A DNA stretch of 64,000 nucleotides from assembly GCF_014653945.1 (NCBI RefSeq), contig NZ_BNAU01000010.1, positions 124,001-188,000 on the forward strand. The letters run 5' to 3'. This document shows, in pieces, positions 1 through 8,301 of this stretch. Position 1 is the first letter of the stretch; every line of letters begins with the position of its first letter. Origin of the DNA: Amycolatopsis deserti. GTDB taxonomy: Bacteria > Actinomycetota > Actinomycetes > Mycobacteriales > Pseudonocardiaceae. Both the position numbers and the translations under genes were made by a program. Below the pieces are notes generated by a model, which saw nothing but the letters and a program-made list of their open reading frames with translations, made no database searches and was not told the DNA's origin.

Positions 1-2
1 CC

Positions 3-1193
3 CGTCTGGCCCGGACCGCCGGTCTCACCGACGTGCAGCAAGAGATCCTGTCCACGGTCCGCTCGTTCGTGGACAAGGAGATCATCCCGCACGCCCAGGA
101 GCTGGAGCACGCGGACGCCTACCCGGCGGACATCGTCGAGGGCATGAAGGAGATGGGCCTGTTCGGGATCACGATCCCGGAAGAGTACGGCGGGCTGGGC
201 GAGTCGCTGCTGACCTACGCGCTGGTGGTCGAGGAGATCGCGCGCGGGTGGATGAGCGTCTCGGGCGTGATCAACACGCACTTCATCGTGGCGCACATGA
301 TCTCCCGGCACGGCACGCCGGAGCAGAAGCAGAAGTACCTGCCGAAGATGGCGGCCGGCGAGGTTCGCGGTTCGTTCTCGATGTCCGAGCCCGACCTCGG
401 ATCGGACGTGGCGGCCATCAAGACGCGCGCGCGGCGGGACGGCGACGACTACGTCATCGACGGGTCGAAGATGTGGCTGACCAACGGCGGCTCGTCGAAC
501 CTGATCGCGCTGCTGGTGCGCACCGACGAGGGCGCGGAGAAGGCTCACCAGAACCTGACCACGTTCCTGGTGGAGAAGCCCGAAGGTTTCGGCGAGGTGG
601 CGCCCGGCCTGACGATTCCGGGCAAGATCGACAAGATGGGCTACAAGGGCGTCGACACCACCGAGGCGGTGTTCGACGGCTTCCGGATCCCGGCGTCGCA
701 GATCCTCGGCGAGGCCCCGGGCAAGGGGTTCTCGTTCATGATGGACGGCATCGAGGTCGGCCGCGTGAACGTGGCGGCGCGGGCGTGCGGGATCGCGATC
801 CGGGCGTTCGAGCTGGCGGTCGAGTACGCGCAGCAGCGCAAGACGTTCGGCAAGCCGATCGCCGAGCACCAGGCCATCGCGTTCAAGCTGGCCGAGATGG
901 CGACCAAGGTCGAGGCCGCGCACCTGATGATGGTCAACGCGGCGCGGCTGAAGGACACCGGCGAGCGCAACGACGTGGCGGCGGGCATGGCGAAGCTCAT
1001 CGCGAGCGAGTACTGCGCCGAGGTGACGCAGGAGGCGTTCCGCATCCACGGCGGCTACGGGTACAGCAAGGAGTACGAGATCGAGCGCCTGATGCGCGAG
1101 GCGCCGTTCCTGCTCATCGGCGAGGGCACCAGCGAGATCCAGAAGACGATCATCAGCCGCGGCCTCCTGCGCGAGTACCAGTCCCGCTCCTGA
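3..1193 (+). CDS. Acyl-CoA dehydrogenase, 5' end outside window
   Basis: FAD-dependent acyl-CoA dehydrogenase carrying out alpha,beta-dehydrogenation of an acyl-CoA thioester in fatty-acid or branched-chain catabolism. The frame is open to the first base of the window. The residues before the in-frame GTG at 33 (LARTAGLTDVQQEI) still look like family N-terminus, so the true start lies upstream. Visible motifs are the FAD/substrate stretch SMSEPDLGSD, the C-terminal IHGGYGYSKEYEIER and GEGTSEIQKTI, whose Glu corresponds to the catalytic base of the medium-chain enzyme family. Substrate cannot be told from sequence. The gene is followed by an imperfect GC hairpin at about 1201-1228 and then by an unrelated stress protein gene. 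Confidence 0.93.
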   Translation, partial: RLARTAGLTDVQQEILSTVRSFVDKEIIPHAQELEHADAYPADIVEGMKEMGLFGITIPEEYGGLGESLLTYALVVEEIARGWMSVSGVINTHFIVAHMISRHGTPEQKQKYLPKMAAGEVRGSFSMSEPDLGSDVAAIKTRARRDGDDYVIDGSKMWLTNGGSSNLIALLVRTDEGAEKAHQNLTTFLVEKPEGFGEVAPGLTIPGKIDKMGYKGVDTTEAVFDGFRIPASQILGEAPGKGFSFMMDGIEVGRVNVAARACGIAIRAFELAVEYAQQRKTFGKPIAEHQAIAFKLAEMATKVEAAHLMMVNAARLKDTGERNDVAAGMAKLIASEYCAEVTQEAFRIHGGYGYSKEYEIERLMREAPFLLIGEGTSEIQKTIISRGLLREYQSRS

Positions 1194-1337
1194 CGCGCGG
1201 CGGCCCGTCCGCCCAGGTGGGCGGGCCGCTCCCCGGAGCTGGATTTCGCTCCGGTATCGCCCGTGGAGTGTCGGGTTCGCGTGGTTTCATGGTGGTTGGC
1301 AGGATGAAGTCACTCGATCACTACGACAGCACAGGTG

Positions 1338-1871
1338 ATGACCGTGACCAGCCCGTTCTCCTCCGGCGGCCGTCAAGCACAGGGCCTGCCGCGATTGCCG
1401 ACGCCGCCCACGGGATGGCCGATCGGCTCCTACGCCACCTACCAGGAGGCGCAGCGGGCGGTCGACTACCTCGCTGACAACCAGTTCGCGGTCGAGGACG
1501 TGACCATCGTCGGCGTCGACCTGATGCTCGTCGAGCGGGTGCTGGGCCGGCTGTCGTGGGGTCGCGTCCTCATGACCGGCGCCATCTCCGGCGCCTGGTT
1601 CGGCCTGTTCGTGGGCTTCCTGCTGGCGATGTTCGCCTCCGGCGCGACCGTCACCTACCAGCCGATCCTGGTCGGCCTGGTCTCCGGTGTGCTGTTCGGC
1701 CTGGTGTTCGCCGCCATCAGCTACGCCTCCTCGCGCGGCCGCCGCGACTTCGCCTCGGCCAGCCAGCTGGTCGCCGGCCGCTACGACGTCCTGTGCCAGC
1801 CGCGCAACGCGGAGCAGGGCCGTGACCTGCTGGCGAAGCTCGCGATGCGGCCATCCGGGTCAACGGACTGA
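1338..1871 (+). CDS. General stress protein, YflT/GS17M-type, two membrane segments
   Basis: About 177 aa. An N-terminal Pro-rich tail is followed by a YflT-like ferredoxin-fold region (GSYATYQEAQRAVDYL, VEDVTIVGVDL). Two hydrophobic helices come next (about residues 78-98 and 105-128) with a Gly-rich GAISGAWFGLFVGF glycine zipper, and a short cytosolic tail ends the protein. The GTG at 1335 also fits, but the ATG at 1338 is preferred. Its position directly upstream of the LpqY-SugABC genes matches Mycobacterium tuberculosis Rv1234, which also precedes lpqY. Family members are stress-associated membrane proteins of unknown biochemical function. Confidence 0.85.
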   Translation: MTVTSPFSSGGRQAQGLPRLPTPPTGWPIGSYATYQEAQRAVDYLADNQFAVEDVTIVGVDLMLVERVLGRLSWGRVLMTGAISGAWFGLFVGFLLAMFASGATVTYQPILVGLVSGVLFGLVFAAISYASSRGRRDFASASQLVAGRYDVLCQPRNAEQGRDLLAKLAMRPSGSTD

Positions 1872-1944
1872 ATCGTGACCTCCACCGCTTGCGGTGCGTG
1901 ATCGCCGGGCATAGTTTCAGTTCCCACCGATCGTGCGACCCGGG

Positions 1945-1950
1945 TTGACA
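1945..1950 (+). promoter_or_regulatory. Candidate -35 box upstream of lpqY
   Basis: A TTGACA hexamer lies in the 157-bp gap before lpqY. About 17 nt downstream there is only a weak -10-like region, overlapped by the 8-bp palindrome TGCATGCA (1968-1975), which could serve as an operator half. This is the only sigma70-like -35 seen before the sugar-import operon. The assignment is tentative. Confidence 0.3.
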
Positions 1951-2028
1951 CCCTCGGGTTGCTTGATTGCATGCACGACGGCGTGCGGGGTGGGTCTCCC
2001 GCCGGCCGCGTGCCGAGGAGGAGGCCTG

Positions 2029-3345
2029 ATGGGGAACGGTAAGAGCCGGGGCAGGCCGCCCGGCCGGATCGCAGCGGTGGTCGGCGCCGGCATGCTGACC
2101 GCCGGGCTGGTGACCGCCTGTGGATCCGAACAGGGGATCACGCTCAACCTGTACTACGCGCCGGAGGACACGTTCCAGTCGGTCGTGGACAACTGCAACG
2201 CCAAGGCCGCGGGGCGCTACAAGATCGTCTACAACAAGCTCCAGCGCGGCGCCGACGACCAGCGGCTGCAGATGGCGAGACGGCTCGCCGCCGGTGACGA
2301 GGGCCTGGACATCCTGGGCCTGGACGTCACCTGGGTGCCGGAGTTCGCCGAGGCCGGCTGGGCCGAGGAGTGGACGGGGACGAACAAGGCGCAGGCGGAG
2401 GCGGGCGTGCTGCCCGGCCCGCTGGCCACCGCCACCTGGAACGGCAAGCTGTACGCGGCGACGAAGAACACCAACGTCCAGCTGCTCTGGTACGACGACC
2501 GGATCACGCCGCAGCCGCCCGCGACCTGGGACCAGATGATCGACCAGGCCGAGCAGCTCAAGGCGGCCGGCAAGCCGCACAACATCCTGTTCACCGGCGC
2601 CCAGTACGAGGGCCTGGTGGTCATCTACAACACGCTGGTCGCCTCCGCGGGCGGGCACATCCTCTCCGACGACGGCAAGTCCGTGGTCATGGACGAGGGC
2701 GCGGTGCAGGCGCTGGAGATCCTCAAGCGGGTCACCGACAGCGGCATCACCGACCCGTCGCTGACGAACCAGAAGGAGGACGACGTCCGGCAGGCGTTCC
2801 AGCGCGGCAACGGCGCGTTCGAGCTGAACTGGCCGTTCGTCTACGCCTCCTTCGCCGACGAGCAGCCGCAGGACCTGCAGCACTTCAAGTGGTCCACCTA
2901 CCCGGCGGTCGACCCCGGCACACCGGCGAGGACCACGATCGGTGGCTACGACCTCGCGGTCAGCACGACCTCCAAGCACAAGCCGGAGGCGTTCGAGGCG
3001 GCGCTGTGCCTGCGCAGCCCGGAGAACCAGAAGTTCTCCGCGCTCAACGACGGCGTCCCGCCGAGCATCGAGTCGCTCTACACCGACGACACCCCGCTCG
3101 ACCCCACCAAGCCGGTCGACGCGGACAACAACCCGAGCATGGCGACCGCGTACCCGATGCGGGACGCGATCTTCGCCGCGCTCAAGGACCCGGCGGTGCG
3201 CCCGCTGACCCCGGCGTACCAGAGCCTGTCGACGGTGATCTCCAAGGTGCTCTCGCCGCCGTCGGAAATCGATCCGCAGCGGACGGCCGAAGAGCTGCGC
3301 AGCAAGCTGACCGACGCGCTGAACTCGAAAGGGGTGATCCCGTGA
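2029..3345 (+). CDS. lpqY: Trehalose-type ABC importer, substrate-binding lipoprotein LpqY
   Basis: 438-aa solute-binding lipoprotein. The ATG at 2029 has a strong ribosome-binding site (GAGGAGG, 2017-2023); longer in-frame starts upstream add no signal. The signal peptide is positively charged then hydrophobic and ends in the lipobox VTAC, with the lipidated Cys at residue 31. The mature protein resembles M. tuberculosis LpqY over its length (for example RLQMARRLAAGDEGLDILGL, EFAEAGWA and LPGPLATATWNGKLYAA), and it is followed by SugA, SugB and SugC homologues in order. Known role of the family: capture of trehalose outside the membrane for the SugABC importer. The ligand here is inferred by homology and could be another disaccharide. 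Confidence 0.88.
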   Translation: MGNGKSRGRPPGRIAAVVGAGMLTAGLVTACGSEQGITLNLYYAPEDTFQSVVDNCNAKAAGRYKIVYNKLQRGADDQRLQMARRLAAGDEGLDILGLDVTWVPEFAEAGWAEEWTGTNKAQAEAGVLPGPLATATWNGKLYAATKNTNVQLLWYDDRITPQPPATWDQMIDQAEQLKAAGKPHNILFTGAQYEGLVVIYNTLVASAGGHILSDDGKSVVMDEGAVQALEILKRVTDSGITDPSLTNQKEDDVRQAFQRGNGAFELNWPFVYASFADEQPQDLQHFKWSTYPAVDPGTPARTTIGGYDLAVSTTSKHKPEAFEAALCLRSPENQKFSALNDGVPPSIESLYTDDTPLDPTKPVDADNNPSMATAYPMRDAIFAALKDPAVRPLTPAYQSLSTVISKVLSPPSEIDPQRTAEELRSKLTDALNSKGVIP

Positions 3346-4289
3346 GCACGGTCGAGGACGTTTCCACGACGCCACAGACCACGGCGAGACCGGGCAAAGC
3401 GGCCCTGAGCGAAGGGAAGAGGGCGGAGCGGCGGCTGGGCTGGCTGCTGTGCGCGCCCGCGGCGATCGTGATGGTCGCGGTCACCGGGTACCCGATCGTG
3501 TACTCGATCTGGCTGTCGCTGCAGCGCTACGACCTGCGGTTCCCGCAGAACACCGAGTTCGTCGGGCTGGCCAACTACGCGGCGGTGCTGTCGGACTCCT
3601 ACTGGTGGACGGCGTTCGGCACGACGATGGCCCTCACGATCATCTCGGTGGCCATCGAGCTGGTGCTGGGCATGCTGCTCGCGTTGATCATGCACCGCAC
3701 GCTCGTCGGCCGCGGCCTGGTGCGCACGGTCTCGCTGATCCCGTACGGCATCGTGACCGTGGTCGCCGCGTTCTCCTGGTACTACGCGTGGACCCCGGAC
3801 ACCGGCTACCTGGCCAACACGCTGGCCGGTGACTCGGCCCCGCTGACGCAGTACCTCCCGTCGATGGCGATCATCATCCTCGCCGAGGTGTGGAAGACGA
3901 CGCCGTTCATGGCGCTGCTGCTGATGGCCGGGCTCGCGCTGGTGCCGGACGACCTGCTCAAGGCCGCGGCGATGGACGGCGCGAACGGGTGGCAGCGGTT
4001 CATCAAGGTCATCGTGCCGGTGATGAAGCCGGCGATCCTGGTGGCGCTGCTGTTCCGCACCCTGGACGCGTTCCGCATCTTCGACAACATCTACGTGCTC
4101 ACCGGCGGCCAGAACGACACGTCGTCGGTGTCCATGCAGACCTACAACAACCTGATCAAGGGCCTGAACCTGGGCATCGGGTCGACGATGTCGGTGCTCA
4201 TCTTCATCACGGTCGCGATCATCGCGTTCATCTTCATCAAGCTGTTCGGCACCGCGGCGCCGGGCAGTGACAAGGGAGGGAAGCGCTGA
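3342..4289 (+). CDS. sugA: Trehalose-type ABC importer permease SugA
   Basis: 315-aa MalF-type permease. The GTG at 3342 overlaps the lpqY stop by 4 bases (GTGA), showing translational coupling. A charged cytosolic N-terminus of about 40 residues precedes six predicted membrane helices. The cytoplasmic EAA loop that docks on the ATPase is visible as KAAAMDGANGWQRFIKVIVP. It forms the membrane channel with SugB, and SugC drives transport. Much longer upstream readings of this frame run through lpqY and are not real. Confidence 0.9.
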   Translation: MSTVEDVSTTPQTTARPGKAALSEGKRAERRLGWLLCAPAAIVMVAVTGYPIVYSIWLSLQRYDLRFPQNTEFVGLANYAAVLSDSYWWTAFGTTMALTIISVAIELVLGMLLALIMHRTLVGRGLVRTVSLIPYGIVTVVAAFSWYYAWTPDTGYLANTLAGDSAPLTQYLPSMAIIILAEVWKTTPFMALLLMAGLALVPDDLLKAAAMDGANGWQRFIKVIVPVMKPAILVALLFRTLDAFRIFDNIYVLTGGQNDTSSVSMQTYNNLIKGLNLGIGSTMSVLIFITVAIIAFIFIKLFGTAAPGSDKGGKR

Positions 4290-5131
4290 TGGTGATGGGC
4301 GGAGCGGTCACCACCGGCCGCAAGACGCGGTGGACCCTGATCGACATCGTGGTGGTGGTCTACGCGCTGGTGCCGGTCCTGTGGATCCTGTCGTTGTCGC
4401 TGAAGACGAAGGACACCATCGACGACGGGAAGTTCATCCCGCGCTCGTGGACGCTGCAGAACTACGCGGACATCTTCCAGACCCTGGACTTCGTGCGGGC
4501 GCTGATCAACTCGATCGGCATCTCGCTCATCGCGACGCTGATCGCGGTGATCCTGGGGACGATGGCGGCGTACGCGATCGCGCGGCTGGACTTCCCCGGC
4601 AAGCAGCTGCTGGTCGGGGTCTCGCTGCTGATCGCGATGTTCCCGCAGGTGTCGCTGGTGAGCCCGCTGTTCAACATCGAGCGCACGCTCGGGCTGTTCG
4701 ACACCTGGCCGGGGCTGATCCTGCCGTACATCACGTTCGCGCTGCCGCTGGCGATCTACACGCTGTCGGCGTTCTTCCGGGAGATCCCGTGGGAACTGGA
4801 GAAGGCGGCCAAGATGGACGGCGCGACGCCGGGGCAGGCGTTCCGGCGGGTCATCGCGCCGCTGGCGGCGCCGGGTGTGTTCACCACCGCGATCCTGGTG
4901 TTCATCTTCTGCTGGAACGACTTCCTGTTCGCCATCTCGCTGACCTCGACCAACGCGTCGCGGACGGTGCCGGCGGCGTTGTCGTTCTTCACCGGGGCCT
5001 CGCAGTTCGAGGACCCGACCGGGACGATCTGCGCCGCCGCGGTCGTGATCACCGTCCCGATCATCCTGTTCGTGTTGTTCTTCCAGCGCCGCATCGTCGC
5101 GGGGCTGACCTCCGGTGCGGTGAAGGGGTAG
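4289..5131 (+). CDS. sugB: Trehalose-type ABC importer permease SugB
   Basis: 280-aa MalG-type permease with six predicted membrane helices. The ATG at 4289 shares one base with the sugA stop (TGATG) and is preceded by AAGGGAGGG. The EAA loop reads KAAKMDGATPGQAFRRVIAP. It pairs with SugA to form the transmembrane pathway of the LpqY-SugABC system. Its length and place in the operon match the mycobacterial genes. Confidence 0.9.
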   Translation: MVMGGAVTTGRKTRWTLIDIVVVVYALVPVLWILSLSLKTKDTIDDGKFIPRSWTLQNYADIFQTLDFVRALINSIGISLIATLIAVILGTMAAYAIARLDFPGKQLLVGVSLLIAMFPQVSLVSPLFNIERTLGLFDTWPGLILPYITFALPLAIYTLSAFFREIPWELEKAAKMDGATPGQAFRRVIAPLAAPGVFTTAILVFIFCWNDFLFAISLTSTNASRTVPAALSFFTGASQFEDPTGTICAAAVVITVPIILFVLFFQRRIVAGLTSGAVKG

Positions 5132-5135
5132 CGCC

Positions 5136-6317
<1,182 letters not shown>

Positions 6318-6329
6318 GGCCGCCTTGTG

Positions 6330-6360
6330 GGCCCGCGCCGGCCTGGCGTCGGCGCGGGCC
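6330..6360 (+). terminator. Hairpin after sugC
   Basis: A perfect 11-bp stem, GGCCCGCGCCG (6330-6340) pairing with CGGCGCGGGCC (6350-6360), has a 9-nt loop and begins 13 nt after the sugC stop. No T-run follows, as is common in high-GC actinobacteria. It probably ends the lpqY-sugABC transcript. Confidence 0.6.
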
Positions 6361-6636
6361 ATCTCAATCTGCCGTTGTGCCCGGCGGATCCGCCGCGCAC
6401 CATCCGATGAAGCCGTGGCCCGTGGCAGGCGATCGCCGGTCGCCGATTCGATGTCCCGGAACGAGCGGCCACTGGATCGCCTGAGGCAGTGCAGTGCGGC
6501 AACCCACGCTTCACGGTGCACCGCGTGCTGGTCGACCCCTGCGCCATGCCGGCCGGCTTATGCGATGCAAATCTGTGGGGAGGCCGCTGAAGGCTCTCTC
6601 AGTCGCAACCGGGCATTCTCACCTCAACGACGGGAG
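6361..6636. other. Unassigned gap between sugC terminator and NIPA-like gene
   Basis: About 276 bp without a convincing gene. Short reading frames cross it but none has a ribosome-binding site or family-like sequence. It ends in a ribosome-binding site (GGGAGGTGG) used by the short ORF at 6644. It may hold the promoter or leader for the membrane protein gene at 6667, but no recognisable riboswitch fold was found by eye. Confidence 0.4.
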
Positions 6637-6643
6637 GTGGCGG

Positions 6644-6670
6644 ATGGCCAGGGCAGCGGTGGCGCGATGA
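6644..6670 (+). CDS. Possible 8-codon leader ORF (MARAAVAR)
   Basis: The ATG at 6644 has GGGAGGTGG upstream at good spacing, a better ribosome-binding site than the membrane protein gene itself has. The frame encodes MARAAVAR and its TGA (6668-6670) overlaps the ATG at 6667 as ATGA. This is the geometry of a translationally coupled leader peptide. There is no comparative support, so it may be chance. Confidence 0.3.
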   Translation: MARAAVAR

Positions 6671-7572
6671 TCGCCCTCGGGGTGGTCTGCGCGGTTCTCG
6701 GGGCGGTGGCCGCCGCCTTCGGGGCGTGGCTGCAGCACCGCGGCGTCACCGCCGTCGGCCGCACCCATCCGGCCGCCCTTCTGCGCAACCCGGCCTGGCG
6801 GCTCGGCGTCCTCGTCCTCACCGCCTGCACCGTCCTGCAGGCACTGGCCCTCGCGCTCGCCCCGGTCACCGTCGTCACCCCGATCGTCGTGCTGGCGCTG
6901 CCGATCCTGACCGTCCTCAACGGACCCCGCGACCCGCTCACCCGCGTTGCCGTCGCCGCGGTCACGCTCGCCGTCGCGGTGTTCGTCACCCTGACCGCGC
7001 GCGACGCGAAACCCGCCACCATCCCGCCGGACACCGTCCTGGACGCCGGTCAGCTCGTCGGCATCATCGTCGTGAGCCTCGTCGCCGTCGCGGCGTTCGC
7101 CCAGGGCATCGCCCGCAGCGCGGCTCTCGCCGTCGCCGCCGGGGTCGGCTACGGCCTGGTCGCCGTGCTCATCAAGGACGTCCTGCACGCCGACGGCCTG
7201 CCCTGGCTCAGCGTGCTCGCCACGGTCCTCGCGTTCGCCACCGCCGCCTGGCTCGTCCAGCACGCCTACGCCAGCGGCCCGCCGGACGTCGTCGTCGGGT
7301 GCCAGACCGCCGCCAACCCCGTGGTCGCCACCGGGCTCGGCATGACCGTCCTCGGCGAGGCGCCCGCGCTCGACCTGCCGACCCTCGCCGCGTGCGGAGC
7401 GACCGCGATCGCCGGCATCGCGGTGCTCGCGGTCCGGCGCGACAGCCTCACCGGCGCGCGTGCCACGCCTTCATCGAACAGTCCAGGCCGTCCAGCAGCA
7501 TGGTCAGGTACCGCTGCCACAGGTCCGGGGCCACGTCGTGCGAGTACTCCACGACCGACGCGACCATCTTGA
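6667..7572 (+). CDS. NIPA/DMT-superfamily membrane transporter-like protein
   Basis: Up to 301 aa with about nine hydrophobic helices starting at the first residues (MIALGVVCAVLGAVAAAFGAW). Alternating short loops and GHPxA-like small-residue helices resemble the NIPA/DMT transporter fold (putative Mg2+ or drug/metabolite export). Start choice is the ATG at 6667, possibly coupled to the short ORF ending in ATGA. The last roughly 40 residues after RRDSLTGAR are Pro/Arg/Thr-rich and overlap the antisense of a TetR remnant. The original C-terminus was probably near base 7450 and has been replaced by read-through into decayed DNA. Substrate unknown. Confidence 0.7.
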   Translation: MIALGVVCAVLGAVAAAFGAWLQHRGVTAVGRTHPAALLRNPAWRLGVLVLTACTVLQALALALAPVTVVTPIVVLALPILTVLNGPRDPLTRVAVAAVTLAVAVFVTLTARDAKPATIPPDTVLDAGQLVGIIVVSLVAVAAFAQGIARSAALAVAAGVGYGLVAVLIKDVLHADGLPWLSVLATVLAFATAAWLVQHAYASGPPDVVVGCQTAANPVVATGLGMTVLGEAPALDLPTLAACGATAIAGIAVLAVRRDSLTGARATPSSNSPGRPAAWSGTAATGPGPRRASTPRPTRPS

Positions 7573-7605
7573 ACAGCACCGGCAGTCCGTCTCGGCGAAG
7601 TCCCC
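7448..7605 (-). pseudogene. TetR-family regulator remnant, C-terminal end only
   Basis: On the minus strand the last roughly 50 codons encode a typical C-terminus of an actinobacterial TetR protein (VLFKMVASVVEYSHDVAPDL, WQRYLTMLLDGLD) ending at a stop at 7448-7450. No DNA-binding domain precedes it; upstream the frame changes to sequence without similarity (a shift appears near LRGDFAETD). It overlaps the 3' end of the membrane protein gene on the other strand. It is a degraded fragment, not a functional gene. Confidence 0.65.
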
Positions 7606-7620
7606 GCGCAACGCGCCGCT

Positions 7621-7740
7621 GCGAGGAGGACGCCCGCGCGGCACTGGCCGAGCCGGACCCGTGGGAGGCGGTTCCCGAAAAAGGAACACCTGATCGACGC
7701 GATGTTCGCCCGCCGGCTGGAGGAAGGGGAGTCGAGCTCG
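7621..7740 (+). pseudogene. TetR-family fragments in scrambled order
   Basis: Two short TetR-like pieces on the plus strand: ARAALAEPDPWEA (about 7630-7668), then in another frame RRFPKKEHLIDAMFARRLEE (7666-7725). In intact TetR proteins the RFPxKExLIDAMF helix-turn-helix exit comes before the ALAEPDPW segment, so the order is reversed here. No promoter or start fits. Together with 7448-7605 these are debris of one or more regulator genes. Confidence 0.55.
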
Positions 7741-7765
7741 CCGGGGGAGGCCAGCCGGCTCGGCG

Positions 7766-8148
7766 GCCGATCCGCACCACGCGCGGCGCTGGCTGATCCT
7801 GGTGATGATCGGGCTGGCCCAGCTGATGGTCGTGCTCGACGCGACCATCGTGAACATCGCCCTGCCCACCGCCCAGCACGAGCTGGGCTTCTCCAGCGAC
7901 GCCCGCCAGTGGGTGGTCACCGCCTACGCGCTCGCCTTCGGCAGCCGGCTGCTGGGCGTGTTCGCGCGGATCGAGAGGCGCGTGGCGCACCCGCTGCTGC
8001 CGATGCGCGTGCTGTCGTCGGGCCGAAGGTCCTCGTCGGCGTCTGGGGCGCGGGCATCTTCCTGCTCGGCGCGATCATCTGCGGACTGCTGATCAAGCCG
8101 GGCGTGCCCGCAGAACTCCACACGGACATGCCGGTCGTCCACGCGTAG
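7766..8148 (+). pseudogene. DHA2/EmrB-type MFS transporter remnant with internal deletions
   Basis: The first piece (7766-7960) is a clear first helix and loop of a 14-helix drug-efflux MFS protein (RRWLILVMIGLAQLMVVLDA, TIVNIALPTAQHELGF, ARQWVVTAYALAFGS). It jumps directly to a much later segment (FARIERRVAHPLLPMRVL) and then, after a frame change, to the C-terminal helix (WGAGIFLLGAIICGLLIKPG) and a stop at 8146-8148. A normal member has about 480-500 residues, so some three quarters are missing. It was probably paired with the neighbouring TetR fragments. Confidence 0.75.
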
Positions 8149-8301
8149 TGCGCGAAGCCGCCGGTTCTCAGCATGAGCGCACGACGGTCGCGGCGAGGGC
8201 ACATCTTCCCTGGTCGGTTCGCGGAGTGTGAATTAACCCACGAGAGTGACGGGTCATTCGGTAATGTCGAATCACCTTTGGTATCGCGGAAGGAGATTCG
8301 G

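Noticed and set aside
7702..8148. A 148-codon plus-strand ORF as a real small protein
   Set aside because: It stitches TetR and MFS fragments in several frames and is better explained as debris.
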